Positions 33,600 through 47,191 are shown, counted from the stretch's first letter. The stretch is DNA of 64,000 nucleotides from Malus domestica (GCF_042453785.1 NC_091669.1:32815001-32879000); one strand, 5' to 3'. The notes: a model not told the origin generated them from the sequence alone. Numbers and translations: made by a program.

Positions 33600-36582
33600 G
33601 ATTGGCTGTCGTTGAGGTGGGGGGGATAGTTTACATATCAGACTTGAAATAACCGGATTGAGCTGGTCCAGTAAGGGCTAGCTGATCTTATACATCCTGC
33701 ATTTTCGGAAACAAAGAATGCTCAAATGTTAGAGGTAATGTTCACTCTCCTTTACCTGAATGGAATGAAAGATCGTGAATATTGCAGTGTAAATTTATTA
33801 ATTATTGACCATCACAACTACTATTTTTTATGTTTTGATCGATTGCAGTTTAACTTGGTATGAAGTTTAAGGAAACATAATTTGAAAGGTGAGCATCGAA
33901 TCTCCAGAGCAGAGAGGGGAAACATAGTTGATTTCTTAACGAACTTTGTCATATAATGCTAGAAGAACAAAACATGGTCATTTAACTGCGTTTAAGCTAC
34001 GTCTTTTGTTATCTGAAAATTAAGACCAGGGTTTCTCACTAAACCAAAGTTTCCTACAGTAATAAGAGTCATCTCGTCCTAAACCTATTGATTATCTGCT
34101 GATCACTCAACTGTATAAGCAAGTTTATGTAGGTAGATATACAGAACGATTCATTGTCGAGAGGGAATGAGGTCACGATTCTCATCTCTCTTGACGCAGA
34201 TATGGCAAGAAGACACAGAAGGACAGTATGTCTGCAATCATGTTATAATGCAACCTAGGAATTTCATGTCAAAAGCACATAGCCTCTATTTAATCCTTGC
34301 ATATTTCCTGTACAATTTTAATCTTGAATAGAAAAATGAAATAAAATATATATAGAAATCATGTTCTTTAGACCAACCAAAATTCTGATGCTATTTAAAA
34401 AAAAACCTGGGAAATCAAGTAGATGCAGGAAAATTTATCAGAAGACTAAAAGTTGCCAATATAGATGTAATCCTGAATCCAATAAAAATTCCAAAGTAGC
34501 CCAGGATATCATTGTTATCAAGATTTCAGAGAGACATACATTTATGGTACTACTAAACACATCAATAATGTCTCCAACTAGCATATTATTACCACCTGCA
34601 CATTGTGCCGGCAATTTTGAAATTTTTGTCAATTCTTCGATGTGGAATTATTTACCTTATTCAACGATCACAAACCCAAAACCAGGCAAGACCACAAATC
34701 AGCATTGATACACCATAAAAGACTAGATCAACTGGTGATATTTGTATGCAATCAATCACATATATATAAACAAGAACATGCAGAAAAAGAAGGGCAAAGA
34801 CTAGTAAACCATAGATCTGGTTGAAGACCAAGTACAATTGGCTAGCTCCTGGATTCCATAGTATTGCAATGCTTGAATTAGCAGACATCTGCCAGTTGAG
34901 TGTTTCTTGTCATAGAATTGCAGTTGAACATCTCGAAACAAAGAACAGGCTTGTGGGTTGCTATCTTTTGATAAAACAAAGTGGTGGGTGAGATCATGAA
35001 AGACTGAGAACAAACAGTTCACTTAAAAATACAAAAGAGAGTGGAAGAAAAAGGAAAAGTAGTGAGAACTTGATGATAAATTATGGGAAAGCAAAAGGTT
35101 GGAGTAGAAGAGTGGTGGTGGTGGGGTTTTGGGGGACAGTGATGGGAAGTCAGAGAGAGTACTCAGAGGAAAAAGGTTAAGTGTTGTTGGGAAAAAATTT
35201 AGAAAGAATATTATGACGGAGGCAGATTATCTGTCTGGTGTTCTTCCCATATTTTTCTATTTATATGGTCATAATTAAATTACGTTAATATTTTATATTT
35301 TTATTGATTTTTGTCTTATTATCTTTATGAAAAAAATTAATATAAAATATTGACGTGATTTAATCGTGACCGTACAAATAGGAGGGAATGAAAAGGGCAT
35401 CATAACAAGAGGGCAGACAATCCTATTTTGACATACTGTTACTGCTAGTAGCTGCTACTAGTACTATTTATTTTTAGTCATTCTCGAGAAAACAATTTAC
35501 ATAGAACGAGATTATTGTATTATAATATTTTAATATAATAATGTATTGTTATTTTATAAAAATATTACACATAATAATATATTATTAAATTGAAACTTAG
35601 CATAATAGTGAATCCGTTCCATGTAATTCCTTTTTCTCTCTCAACCAATCTATTTTAATAGGAATAACTGCTTTTGTTGATTTTTGGGCCACTGCTTACA
35701 CAAACAACTAACTCTACAACCATGATAGTAAAACAATTACATCCAGAGACACAGGAAGGAGCAGCATCGCCAAGAGCCAAGCCAATTGCAAACAAAGCTA
35801 GTCCCACGCTGAGATTCTCTTTCACTCCCACTTTTCAAGTGTTTGATTTGAGATAACTCATTCATGCATGGGTCCGGTCTCCTTTTATTCATCACATTTA
35901 CTGTGCACGTCCGGCCTAACATCAAACTATATTTCCTGAATAACTCGGAACTCAAGTAATTAAAAATAAATGTATTTTTTCACGTGAAAGCTACTCTTTC
36001 TTTGCTAGGGCATGCACGTATGCAGTGATCACATAAAACTAAATATGTCAATATTTATAAATATACAAAATTTTCAACAACTCCACACACTAATAGAGAA
36101 TTTAATTTAGGTATTGCCATTACCTCATATTGATTAAACAATTATGCATCAAATAATTTATTTTATTACTGTTTTATTCATGATGTATTAGATTTGCAAC
36201 ATCTCCTCGGCTATTGGCCTTCGTTTCACTAGAATACAACACTCCAGCATTGTTTCAAATAAAATCTCAGTCAAATTACAGGGAAACTAGAAAGCTACAT
36301 TCCTTAATACAATGATGTTGATCAATTATCAGTTTCTTTTTTGTTATTTATTACAAATATTTAGATACAGTTATATATATTTTCTTTTTGGTAACATTGG
36401 ATAAAATTATATATTTTATGAACGAATTATGAATCAGTATTAGAAAATTCTAAATTTATTTTTGTTAGAGAGAAATGGTTCTATTGGTGATTGTTTTCAC
36501 ATTAATAGAAGAAAAGAAGGTTGAGGCTGGGTTGTGGTTACCCATTTGTCCAGCGGGTATATTACAATCAATTATTTAAGGC
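33600..36582. other. Upstream region of the ZFP4-like gene and AT-rich intergenic sequence
   Basis: 33600-35200 probably holds a 5' UTR intron and leader of the minus-strand ZFP4-like gene; the CCACCACCACCACTC-type leader sequence on the minus strand at 35108-35130 would fit a 5' UTR. 35200-36582 is AT-rich. The small frame at 35674-35856 has no recognisable domain. Confidence 0.35.
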
Positions 36583-36719
36583 TGGTTTGAAAGTTCTTTA
36601 AAAATGACTGAAAATATTTTCGATAAAAATATTTTGTAACCAATTCTTAATAAAACATAAGTGAACCTTGGAAAAACATTTTTAATATTTTCAATCATTT
36701 TAAAAACATTTTCAAACGA
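36583..36719. mobile_element. Foldback MITE, about 137 bp
   Basis: GGTTTGAAAGTTCTTTAAAA plus ATGACTGAAAATATTTT at the left is imperfectly inverted at the right (AATATTTTCAATCATTTTAA plus AAACATTTTCAAACGA). Arms are about 38 bp. The style is hAT-like, but a clean target duplication was not found. Confidence 0.6.
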
Positions 36720-38454
36720 ATACTTAATGGGTGGACATGAATAAGTCCATTTATATAAAAGTGGGTAGTGAGTTATTTATGATCTATTTATTCTTATTTT
36801 TAGTAGATATGACTAGGTCCATATCCAGCTGGTTTTGGCCAATGACCACCCCACCTTAAAGTTTCATTTGTTTCACAGGCATTAGTCCATTATCCATACA
36901 CCTATTTTTATTTTTCACACATTCTTTTTAAATTTTATCTATTGATTTTTTTCGATTTATTTGATCAACGACAAAACATTAAAAGGACATGTGAAAGTTA
37001 AAAATAGATATTTAAATAGCACTTTCCTTGTTTAACGAAATAACAACAATAATTCTCAAAAGAAAGAAAGAAGAACATGTGTGACAACGTGGGACTATGC
37101 ATGGATACTACAAAAGAACAAAAAAGTGTAGAGAACTAAACGCTTGAGTTATCTGTATCCTCGAGTGCTCGACTAGCATAGCGACATACCTATAACTAGC
37201 TAGGTAGTAGGTAATACATGACCAAGGGCTCTAAGCACATGTTTAAAGAGGATTCGTTTTTCTTCCAATGTTCAATATTTTATTTTCCGATTAAGTACTG
37301 TATTGGGAAGCCATGAAAAGTGGAGGAATCCAACGATGGGTTTTTGACATATTACATGCTCACGTGACCTTGAGTTTGTGTAATGGAACTCTGTTGTTTT
37401 GCACCCCATAGAAGATATGAAATGATGAATCATAGCAGAGATTAAACAATGAAATAGCAAAGTCCCTTCTTTCTATATTCTCAACATGCATTTTCATGTG
37501 AATTTTTAAGTTTAATGTGTATATAACACAATTCAAGTGACATGGAACACGTTTAATCGTTGGATTTCACACACGAGACAACATGCTCTAATAACATAAA
37601 AAAAGTTGAAGTTTCATCATAATACCAAATAGCAATATCAAAAGTAATCCAACCATTTTTAAGTGTAAGAGATAAGAGTGAGTTTGTGAATAGCACAAAC
37701 TATCCTAATAATATTAAAATTGGAAAGAGCCTTCATTTCCATCTCCACTTCCATGTTGATAAAGTCTTCAAATTTGTTTCATAAGTGTTTTTAGCTCTTA
37801 GTTAAAAATAAATGAGAACCAAGTTCAAACTAAAAATTAATTTTTTGAATACTAAAAAATTAGCTTGTTTTAGGAATGAAAAATAAAAATTAAAAACAGC
37901 TACTATTCGAGAAATTGAAAATTGAAATGATTATCAAATGAAGCGTAATTTTTTTCATTGAATTTAGCATGCCACTTGCAGTGTAAAAGAACATGAAGAC
38001 GGACTCGGCCTATGTTTAAGCAATAAATATTTGATAACAAATGAAAACTACATTACATCACTAGCTTGATTTATAAAATTTTGTTGAAAACAAAGTATGA
38101 CCACCCTAACAATCTTATATGTTTTAATCTTAACAACTTGCGACGATTCTACTAAAACCATTAGCTCCAAAAGCTTAAACTATGAGGGATGCACTAATAA
38201 TATCTACAAAGCTCTCCCACCCACCCCAAAAGCTTTAATTTTAATAACATAAATATGTTGCATATATGTCCAGATAATTTAAGATCCAATGTAAAGTTGT
38301 ACTACTGAAATGAATGTATCTTTAGTTAATCTTCTAAACTTCAAATTCGGATACAAACCTTTCACTTGTGTGTGTTACTCCATATATCTACTACTACATC
38401 CAAACCACTCACCGGCATTAATTCCAATATAATCACTTAGGTTGAATACCCCCC
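36720..38454. other. AT-rich intergenic sequence, no gene seen
   Basis: No open frame with a recognisable domain and no obvious repeat structure. Confidence 0.45.
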
Positions 38455-39557
38455 ATATCGTAGGCGGCACAATCAATCTCGAAGTTTAAGGAATAAATTT
38501 GTAACTCGTAAAAAATAGATATGACACGTTCCGACTCGGGATGTCCATTTGGACGCCGAATCGAGCTGTGTTAGCCGACACCTGAAGGGTGAGATAGCCA
38601 TAAAGTGTAGTGAGGGGGAAAATGTAAATAAATTTAAACCTAAAGTGCCTAAATGGAAGAGTGCGCATGTGAGCATGATTGAACCCAATTCACACGTGAG
38701 TAAAGTACAGTAAAAGTAGAATGAGAATTATATCATCGAAGGTAATCTCCAATTCCAACATTTGCCAAGAATCCTTGTCGATATAGAAGCTCTGCTACTA
38801 AAACTTGGAGGGGGGGGGGGAAACAAGGTGGGTGCGTCTAAAAATAAAGCTTTGTAAAAACCTTTTTGAAAATGTATAACCTCTCGCCGTAAAATAAGTA
38901 TAGTTTTCAATTTGAACATATTACGTATAGTATGAAAAAACTTACTGTAGCTAGCAATACCAAAAAAATGCAATACATCACAATAATTCATAAATAAATT
39001 CATAACTTCCAATAATCACAATATCTCGCATAAATAAACATATCATATCGAGTATGCATGCGGTGCGATGTGAACATACCCGTGAAGCCTAACTCTGGCC
39101 CCGGCGAGTACAAACACATGTGTAGCACACGATGAGCAAAAGATGTAAGTATGGTCATGCCACAGTAATTCGTTAATTCTAGGCAACATAATACTTTTCA
39201 TAACCGTAAATCTAATTAAGGCATCCAGTAGGATTATTTAATAATTTCGTAATTTCCATTATTTCGTTAATTATTATAAATGTTAATTTAATCTAGGCAT
39301 AATGTAGAAAAATTCTTTATTAAATATATAAATGGAAACTAAATAAATATATAATATATAAAAGTAAAGACCCACTCACAAATCATGTCGTCGAGTCAAA
39401 CCCGCCTTGCTGGCATCGAAGATCATTGCAATGTGTTTCACCTAGAAATGAAACCATTTACATAAATATATAAAGTACTAACTTAAATTCGCATATTCTT
39501 ACAAAGTATGGCTAATAAATGAACTATTTTAAATTGATCGAATTTCGAAAAACGAAG
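38455..39557. repeat. Possible old LTR-like sequence on the left of the solo LTR
   Basis: Moderately GC-rich, non-coding, with a G run at 38810-38820. The composition change and phrases such as GACTCGGGATGTCCATTTGG suggest transposon-derived sequence, possibly one element with 42193-43130 into which the 2.63-kb LTR was inserted. Ends were not located. Confidence 0.3.
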
Positions 39558-42187
39558 TGTGACAACCCGTCCCGATTTAACGTGTCATATGTATACAGTG
39601 TGTTAAATACCCTAAATCCTTATACAATTGTTTAAGGTTTGGACGGCTATTTTATATGTTGAATGATTAAAGGCTAAGGAATGGATCACACGTCCGATTC
39701 CATTTCCATTTCCTTTCCGTGAAGTGCTCCACTGCCTCCCTTAATAATACCTTCACTCATCGTCATTCCCTCACACGAACCTGAAACTCTCTCTCTCTCT
39801 ATCCCTCGACAGTCTCTCTCTCTCTCTAACTCTCCCTCTCGAACCCGTAAGCAACACACACACAAAAACTCAATCAAACTTGTACGAACGTTGGATCTAA
39901 GACCACCATCGTGATCCTGAGAACTTCACGAACACGGGGATACCAAATTCAGGTGAGTTTCGTTTCGAAAAACTCTAGTTTCAAAGGTCCCGTGTTTATG
40001 TACTGTTCATAAACTTTATTATGGCTATGTTTTAGGCTAAACAAAGATCACAGTGAGTCTTAGAAGGTCCCAAGGATGCTCGGAGTGTAACGTTGGGAAG
40101 TTTTGGACGTCAGGATCACCCAGTTCGAGTTTGGCCGATTTTGAGAAATTCTGGAAGGTAAAATCTCGTTGTTTTTAGACCCTAAAACTAGTCCAACGTG
40201 ATTCTATAGGTTGAGGGCTTTAAATTGGTATAAAATTCGAAGAAAATGGACCAAAAACGAGTGAGAATAGGCGAAATGAAAATTTCCCAGTTTTTCCGGC
40301 GACCGGAGTCCGGCGAGGACCGCCGGAGAAGAAGACAGAATATTCCGTTATGTTTAACGGAATATTCCTGACGCCGTTAGGTTTCCGTCAGGATTCCCTG
40401 CGCGTGGGCCACGCGTAGGTCAGTGCCACCCACGGCGCGTGGGGGCGCGTGAGCCAATAAAAAATTAATTAAAAATTATGTACGTATTCGTGACGTCGAG
40501 TAGGTCACCGTGGTATATTCACATACCCAAATTGAGCAACGTATGAGAAGTTATTGACGTATGTTTGTGTATGTGCATATTAAATAATGTTTTATAATTA
40601 TTTTTGTATAGGTGAAAATTATACGGACGAAGAACGTAACCAAAATAGGCGAGGGGGTTACGAACCGGCTACTTATCAGTGAGTGGGCAGTTATTTTTCA
40701 GTATATATATAAGTATACTTGACGTGTTTCCTAGAAAACGTATTTTAAATATAAATACGAATTAAATAACTTGTCAAATATGCATTATATTTTGATATGT
40801 GCATTACCATAATTATACATATTGTTGCATGGTGCTGAGAAGGCCCAGGTACGTTACATGTGACATATTATGTTGAAAATGAATGAAATACTATGGAAAT
40901 ACGATTAAGATACGTTTGAATATTATTGAAATACAATTGACATACGTATTAGATACATTTTATATACATTTGAAATACGTATAAAAATACGTATAATATA
41001 CATTTGAAATACGTACGATATGCATTTGATATATGTATAATATACAATTGAAATACGCATGAAACATGATTGAGATATGTATGAAATGTGATTGAGATAT
41101 GTATGAAATGTGATTGAGATATATTTGAGATATGTTTGAGATATAATTGTGACATGACTCGAGATATAATTGTGATACGTTTGAAATACTATCCTGATAA
41201 CGATCATGAGATATAGTTGAGATATGTTGAGTTATATGATTGAGATGTGATAGAAAGCTCATTTACTTGCACACGTATATAAGTGCTCCCGCCTAGAGAG
41301 AGGCATAGCCTTCACGTGTATGTTCACCTCCCACACCGCATGCTCGCCTTGGATCCAAGTAGGTGTATAGCCTGTCGTATAGACCACTTATGTGGGTTCG
41401 ACTTGTAGGTGACCCGCGATTTATCGCACAGCTTCACGTGATTGTAGCACTAGAGCATATTATGATATATACAGTGATGAGATGCAGACCACGTGAGGTG
41501 GTACTGAATGTGTACAAGATATACAGATTTATACATGATATGATGAGATGATTATGAGCTATATAGGCAGCCGAGGGCTGAGTTAATTATGATAAGTTGA
41601 TTATGATGAAAGAATACGAATTATGTTGATAGCTGAGCGTTGAATTGGCTTTTATGTTATTCTATCATATTCACTTAGAAATGTTGAGCATTCTATTATG
41701 ATACTTTGGCATCGCATACGTTCATATTATTCAGCATGATTTGATATATATTATGTATATGAATATATATACTTTATTACTGGGAAACTTATACTTGTTT
41801 TACAGCGAGGGGTTAGTATATTCAAAAGAGAAAAGAAGGTTTCGAATAAGTTCGTTTTGCTGACCCACTCAACTTTGTTTTGCGCCCCTCCAGGTTTTAG
41901 ATAACGTTCATCAGTGAATCTCGAGGTGTCCAGCTGAAAGTTCTGACAAATCACCACTCATGTAGGATCATCGTCGAGTGTTGTTAAATACGTACATTTT
42001 ATGTTTGACTGCACTTAGACTTTATGCTCTGGTTATGTAATCACACTTAAACGCAAATTAGAACCTATCGTATTTGGTTTTAATTTATTCGTATTTTCCT
42101 TATAATATAACGCTTCCGCACAGCGCACATGGCTACGTCACGTTCACGTGACGGCCATCATTCCTTGACTACAGTCGGGGCGTGTCA
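39558..42187 (+). mobile_element. Solo LTR (or LTR-only element), 2,630 bp, TSD CGAAG
   Basis: Begins TGTGACAACCCGTCCCGA and ends TCGGGGCGTGTCA, with CGAAG immediately on both sides (39553-39557 and 42188-42192). No coding capacity and no internal LTR copy. It holds TC-rich runs near 39789-39830, a GCGCGTGGG-rich segment near 40400-40450 and a minisatellite at 40890-41250. The TG...CA ends and 5-bp duplication fit one long Ty3/gypsy-type LTR left after recombination. Orientation is taken from the TGTGACAACCC end and is less certain. Confidence 0.85.
40890..41250. repeat. Degenerate minisatellite (GAAATACGTAT / GATTGAGATATGTAT family)
   Basis: Dozens of near-repeats about 10-22 bases long, drifting from TTGAAATACGTATAA on the left to GATTGAGATATGTATGAAAT on the right. 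Three overlapping minus-strand open frames here are artefacts of the array. Confidence 0.85.
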
Positions 42188-42192
42188 CGAAG

Positions 42193-43133
42193 GGCAGATT
42201 CGAATTCGGCACGTCGAGAAACGTAAGAAATGACTTTGGGTTCCTCCACGCACCGCCACAAGGTGGCTGCACTGGCTACCACATGCCACTCTTTTTGTGG
42301 CTTTCCCATGCGCACCCACGTGCCTGCGAGTACGTTACTACTCGCCTTGCTCGCGAAGGTCTGCATATTTGCAAGTTTTCATCCAACTTTTATAGTTTCG
42401 TTTGAGCTTATTTCTCAGCCAAAATCATTTATTCAAGAACCAAATAAAAGTTAGGAATGTGATGAACAGAACTATACCAATTTAAGGCCGAGGTGGGGTC
42501 GGCGTTGATCGAAAAAATGGCATGAATGTGGCTTGATAGACACAGTTCTCGTCGGAATTTAGGGAGAAATTTCCCCCTCGTTGTTTCTGTCATAAAACCA
42601 ATCTGAAACTCACTCATCAACTCTAAAAGTCAATTCAAACGTTGAGAGGAGATCGTTTGAAGCATTTTCAACACTCACCTTCACTGAAAACGATGAGATC
42701 CACGTCGGGAAATCTCCACTATGCTGGAGCTCCATGATCTGAGAGTTATGTCGTTCGAATTTAAAGGGCTAAACCTAGGTCCTAGGCTAGGTTTCAAGTG
42801 AGAGGATAACATCGAACTGGTGGTTCGGTCGTCATCCGCCATGGAAAATGGCGGTGGTAATCTAGGCCTCACGGCCATACCAGGTTTGCAGAGATGAGAG
42901 AGGCACGACAAAGAGGTTGAGGGAGAGAGATGCATGACAAGAGACTAAGAGAGACAGATATGGATGGTCTTGTGTGGTTTAGTAGTTCTTGTGGAGTTCG
43001 CCCGAGAAGACGACAAGTGTTGGTGGTGCTCGTTGCTTTTGTTTACATAGAGGGCGAGAAAGTTTTGAGATGAAAGCTGAAGTGAGGTGAGAGAGAAAAG
43101 AGATCAAGTGAGATAAATGAGAAATTTTTAGTT
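42193..43133. repeat. Non-coding, probable transposon-derived sequence
   Basis: On the minus strand it has TC-rich, leader-like sequence (CTCTCTTAGTCTCTTGTC) and no open gene. May be the right part of the element interrupted by the solo LTR. Confidence 0.3.
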
Positions 43134-43285
43134 GTGATGGGAACACAAGTGGTACACTACGTGTTTTAATAGTAATGGTGGGAAATTTTATTTTTTAAGT
43201 TATTAACTTTTTAGCACACATATCCCACCATTTGTTTAGTGACAAGTGATGTACCATCTCGTGTACCAGTCACACTGAAAAATCT
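43134..43285. mobile_element. MITE-like sequence
   Basis: Contains internal inverted segments (TGGTGGGAAATTTTA against TATCCCACCA, and GTGGTACAC against GTGTACCAG). It looks like a short dispersed foldback element, with boundaries uncertain. Confidence 0.35.
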
Positions 43286-43315
43286 CTCGAGATAAACAGG
43301 AAGGGTTTGAGAAAC

Positions 43316-44493
43316 TAGGGGTGGGCACTTGGAACTGAAAACCAAAACCAAAACACAAACCAAATCGAATTGCACCGAACAGTTTGGTTTTGTGGTTTTG
43401 AAACTGTTTCGGTTTTGAAACGGAACCGCAAAGTAGGAAACGGTTTAGTTTCGGTTTTGGTTTTTGAAAACCGCACCGAAACCGAAACCGAAACCGAATA
43501 ACTTTATTAAATGTTAAATTCTAATTGGTTATTTCATTGAGTCCATACATTTACTATGGACTTAACCTCATCATAATATTTCCACATAATCTCTATCTTT
43601 TCTTTCTTTTAGTCTGTACTGCTCAACTTTATTCATCTAAGCTTATAACTCTCTCTCTCTCTCTCTCGGCCTCCCCTTCATTCCAGCTCCTAGCCTCTAG
43701 AGTTCAAGGTTGGGTTTTGAATAAAAAAAGGGATTTGGTATTTCGTTGGTTAGTCTTTGAATTTTCTTCGTTCATGAACATTAGAATGTCAGAATGTTGT
43801 TGATTGGTAAATAAATTATTCGTACGTATGAACCTGATAAATCAGAGTAAAATTGAATATGATTCAAGTTCACGAGTTCTGTAAAAAAAAAGGACAAAAT
43901 GTCATATATGTTCCTGAATTAGTCAATATAATCCACTTCTTATTATGTTTAAGTATTAAATTTAGCAAATTAAGTATTAAGTATTAATTAGGCTTGTTGC
44001 TTACTGGAATGGTCATGCCTTGCAATTTCATTTTCTTCCAATTTTTATATAACATGCAAATAATGGGTAGATACTAGATAGGTTTATGCCTAGTATACAC
44101 AATTACACACACCTACACGAATTGAATCCGCCCCCATGATTAAGGAAATGTGCAATACTGAGGGCTACATGTTGATTTAAATCCCTACATCATGATGTGA
44201 ACTCTCTTGAACTTAAGATTGAGTGTGTATTGCATGCTTGGTTGCTGACTACAATAAATATTGCTGCATTTGGGCTATCGAAGGACTTGTTTTTAATGTC
44301 AAAAGCTTAAACACCAAAACTTTTTTGTTGAATTGAATGAAATGAGATACAACTAAATAACCATATTAGCTTTTTCAAATAATGAAACCAAACCAAAACC
44401 GTTTAAAACCGAACCAAACCAAAGTACAAAAACTTGCGATTTTGGTTTTGGTTTCACTCAAAACCATATCAAACCGAACCGTGCCCACCCCTA
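43316..44493. mobile_element. hAT-type non-autonomous element 1 (TAGGGGTGGGCA ends)
   Basis: Terminal inverted repeats TAGGGGTGGGCAC and GTGCCCACCCCTA. Subterminal regions are packed with AACCGAA/TTCGGTT motifs (43340-43500 and 44385-44480). The 8-mers outside (TGAGAAAC and TAAGAGAG) agree at 5 of 8 positions, so an eroded 8-bp duplication is possible. The interior has no transposase. Compare the second copy at 62036. Confidence 0.75.
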
Positions 44494-45476
44494 TAAGAGA
44501 GTCCCAAAAATGTAGAGGAGGAACTGCCACGTGGAAGAAAGAGAAGGAAGTGGGGTGTGGGTCCCACCAAATAAAATTTTAAAGTAAAATAAATAAAAAT
44601 ATGATATATAATAGAAAATATATGAAATTATGAATTTACTAAAATGCCCTTGGACTTTGTAAGTCCGTAGAATCTCCATCGTAACTCCAAATTTGATTCC
44701 ATTTGCACCTACGTGTTTGTAGCGATGAGTACTATAAGGATACGCTAAAAGAATGTTTCGTATGTCTCACTATATGTTTGTCAACGAAAGTCAACATCCT
44801 CGTACAGAGCATATTCGCCAATTCACCTTTTTCAAATTAATAAAATTATAAAATTAGGGACGAGTTGTTACGAGATATCATTTCCATTCACATGTTTATT
44901 AACAGCAAAAAAATTGAAAAAAATAAGTATGATTTCTCATTTGTGTGTTTACGAACAACTAAAAAATTTTAAAAAAATTAAGTGGATCCATGAGAAAAAC
45001 ACTGAACACGCTGTGATCAACTGTAGAGTTTGGGTCCAAGTCCAAGCACCAACTAATTGACATTTGACCAAAATCCCAGCACCAGCAGAGCTCAAAACAG
45101 CTGGTCAATCTTCTGCCGACCTAAATACAAACTATAAAAATAGAGACTGGACCCACACCCCATTCCTACCACCCAATCCACACCCCTACCTGTCTCCTTT
45201 ATACAATTTTTAATCATTCGATTCAACAGTCAACATTCAATTTCGCAACATTATAATAATAGTCCCGCTTCGCCTTTGAGTTTTGACCCCGCGTATGCGT
45301 ATACAAATATATAAGCCCATCAAATTCCCACATTCCTCACAACCAAAACAACACAAATACTCAAAGCAAATTCTCATAAATTTGTGATTTTTCCATTAAT
45401 TCGAAGCAACATTTCTTGGAGAAGAAAGAAGGCCGGCTGTAAGGTCGAAAACAAGAAACAATTTTGTAATTTGGAC
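44494..45476. other. Upstream of the PUB pseudogene
   Basis: AT-rich. ATATATAAGCCC near 45306-45317 could be a TATA box of the former U-box gene, about 165 bases before the start codon. No other gene. Confidence 0.4.
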
Positions 45477-46720
45477 ATGGACGTGGGGGAGATCGCGATT
45501 CCGAAGCATTTATGGTTCCTGATTTCCCTCGACTTGATGAAAGATCCGGTGACACTTTCGACGGGAATCACGTACGACAGGTTAAGCATCGAGAAGTGGA
45601 TCGAGACTGGCAACAATACGTGTCCGGTGACTAATCAAGAGCTCATAAGTTTTGACCAGATTCTGAACCATGCACTATGTCGGATGATCCAAGATTGGTG
45701 CGTGGAGAATAAGTCTTATGGCATCGAGCGAATTCCAACGCCACGGATCCCTGTGATTCCATACGAGGTGTCGAGGATTCGTGAGAGAATCATGGGAGCA
45801 GCACGGCATTTGAATGAGAAGAAGTGTCGAGAACTGGTGGGGAAGATTAAAGAGTGGGGTAAGGAAAGCGAGCGGAACAAGAAGTGCATGGCGGAAAACG
45901 GAATTGGCGGCTGCTTATCAGCTGTGTTCAAGTCCTTTACCAGCAGTTCAGCGGACGAATATGTTGAGATATTGGTGGAAATTTTAACAGTGCTGCCGTG
46001 GATGTTTCCATTGAATGAAGAAGACTAATCGAAGCTTGGATCTTCAATGCGTTTACGATCTTTCAGTCGTTTCTAGAGGGCAAAGATTTAACAGCACGGC
46101 AAAACGCGGTTTTGGTACTTAGAAAGTTGTTTTCTCTGGATCAAAAAAATGTGGATGCTTTCGAGGAGATTGAATGAGGCATTGAAGCGATTTTTGGGAT
46201 CATTGGAGAGCCTATTTGTCCTCAAGCGACTAAGGCCGTTCTGGCTTGTGTTCTTTTCATGATTTCATCATTGTCATCTGCAGAAACTAGTGATAAATAC
46301 AGATCAAGATTTGTGGAATTGGGTTTGGTTTCTTTGCTACTAGAAACTCTTGTTGACGCAAAGAAAAACGTTTCGGAGACATCTTTGGGGGTTTTGGATG
46401 GTCTCTGTAATTGCAAACAAGGGAGAGAAAAGGCCCTCGAGAATGCTTTCACAATGCCTCTTTTGGTGAAGAAGATTTTGAGGATTTCGGAGTTGGGGAC
46501 GGAGTTTTCGGTGTCTATAATCTAGAAGCTATGCACAATTGAAACCCAGGAAAGCTTTCTGATTGAGACGCTTCAAGTGGGCGCATTTTAGAAGCTCTTG
46601 GTGCTCTTGCAGGTCGGGGTTTATGATGGAATAAAGGGCAAGGTTACTGATCTGCTGAAATTGTTCAATCTGCACATTAGTAAATTGGACTGTGTGGATT
46701 CATCCATGAATTTCAACTAG
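45477..46720 (+). pseudogene. Plant U-box E3 ligase (PUB20/21-like) pseudogene
   Basis: Begins at ATG 45477 (MDVGEIAIPKHLW), with an intact U-box: ISLDLMKDPVTLSTGITYDR, then IEKWIETGNNTCPVTNQEL and ALCRMIQDWC. The U-box binds the ubiquitin-loaded E2. Beyond it the ARM-repeat half can be followed (LTARQNAVLVLRKLFSLDQK, ISSLSSAETSDKYRSRFVEL, LDGLCNCKQGREKALENAF, KLLVLLQVGVYDG) to a TAG at 46718. Lesions: TAA at 46026-46028 after PLNEED; a one-base deletion near 46071 inside SRFLEG; TGA at 46175-46177; TAG at 46523-46525 where LWKL is expected; and TAG at 46589-46591 where AFQKLL is expected. The residual 184-codon product would keep only the U-box and a short linker. The family is normally intronless, so this is a direct decayed gene copy. 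Confidence 0.87.
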
Positions 46721-46993
46721 GCCATCTTTGAGTTGGAGAGAAGAAATTACATTTTTTGTTCTTTATATTATATTGTGTTCGAAATTCTTTTTGTACAAAT
46801 AGAGATTTGTAAAGCAAAATACCATTCAATTATTCAATTATATACAAGAAACCTGGAACAAACATTCATTCTATGTTGTGTATTGTTTTTGGATCTAATT
46901 AATGTAGTCAAATTGACTAAAGCAGTTGCTCCTTATCTGCATGCAAGTTTGAATCCTTTCACCTGTAAATTGTAATAAAAGGTATATAAAAAT
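46721..46993. other. 3' flank of the PUB pseudogene
   Basis: No gene seen; the small frame at 46733-46975 has no recognisable domain. Confidence 0.4.
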
Positions 46994-47191
46994 GAATGGG
47001 GATCCTCTTTGTGAGGATCCAGGAGATCCTTTAATCGTGTCCGTTCATCGTAAATCATGCTGTCAATTTTCATTAGGTACTATTTGTGTTTAATTTTAAA
47101 TAAAATATAAAATAATTTCTGACCGTACGATATACGATGAATGGACACGATTAAAAGATCTCTTGGATCCTCACAAAAAGGATCCTCATTC
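46994..47191. mobile_element. MITE with about 59-bp inverted arms
   Basis: The left arm starts GAATGGGGATCCTCTTTGTG and contains TTTAATCGTGTCCGTTCATC; the right arm is its inverse, ending CACAAAAAGGATCCTCATTC. The two arms differ at only a handful of positions. Total 198 bp. The flanks are AT-rich and no unique target duplication can be chosen. Confidence 0.85.

Noticed and set aside
35674-35856. Small 60-codon frame upstream of the ZFP4-like gene
   Set aside because: No domain or clear start context, and nothing to support a gene beyond its length.
40923-41262. Three overlapping Tyr/Ile/Ser-rich minus-strand frames
   Set aside because: They come from the AT-rich minisatellite in the solo LTR.
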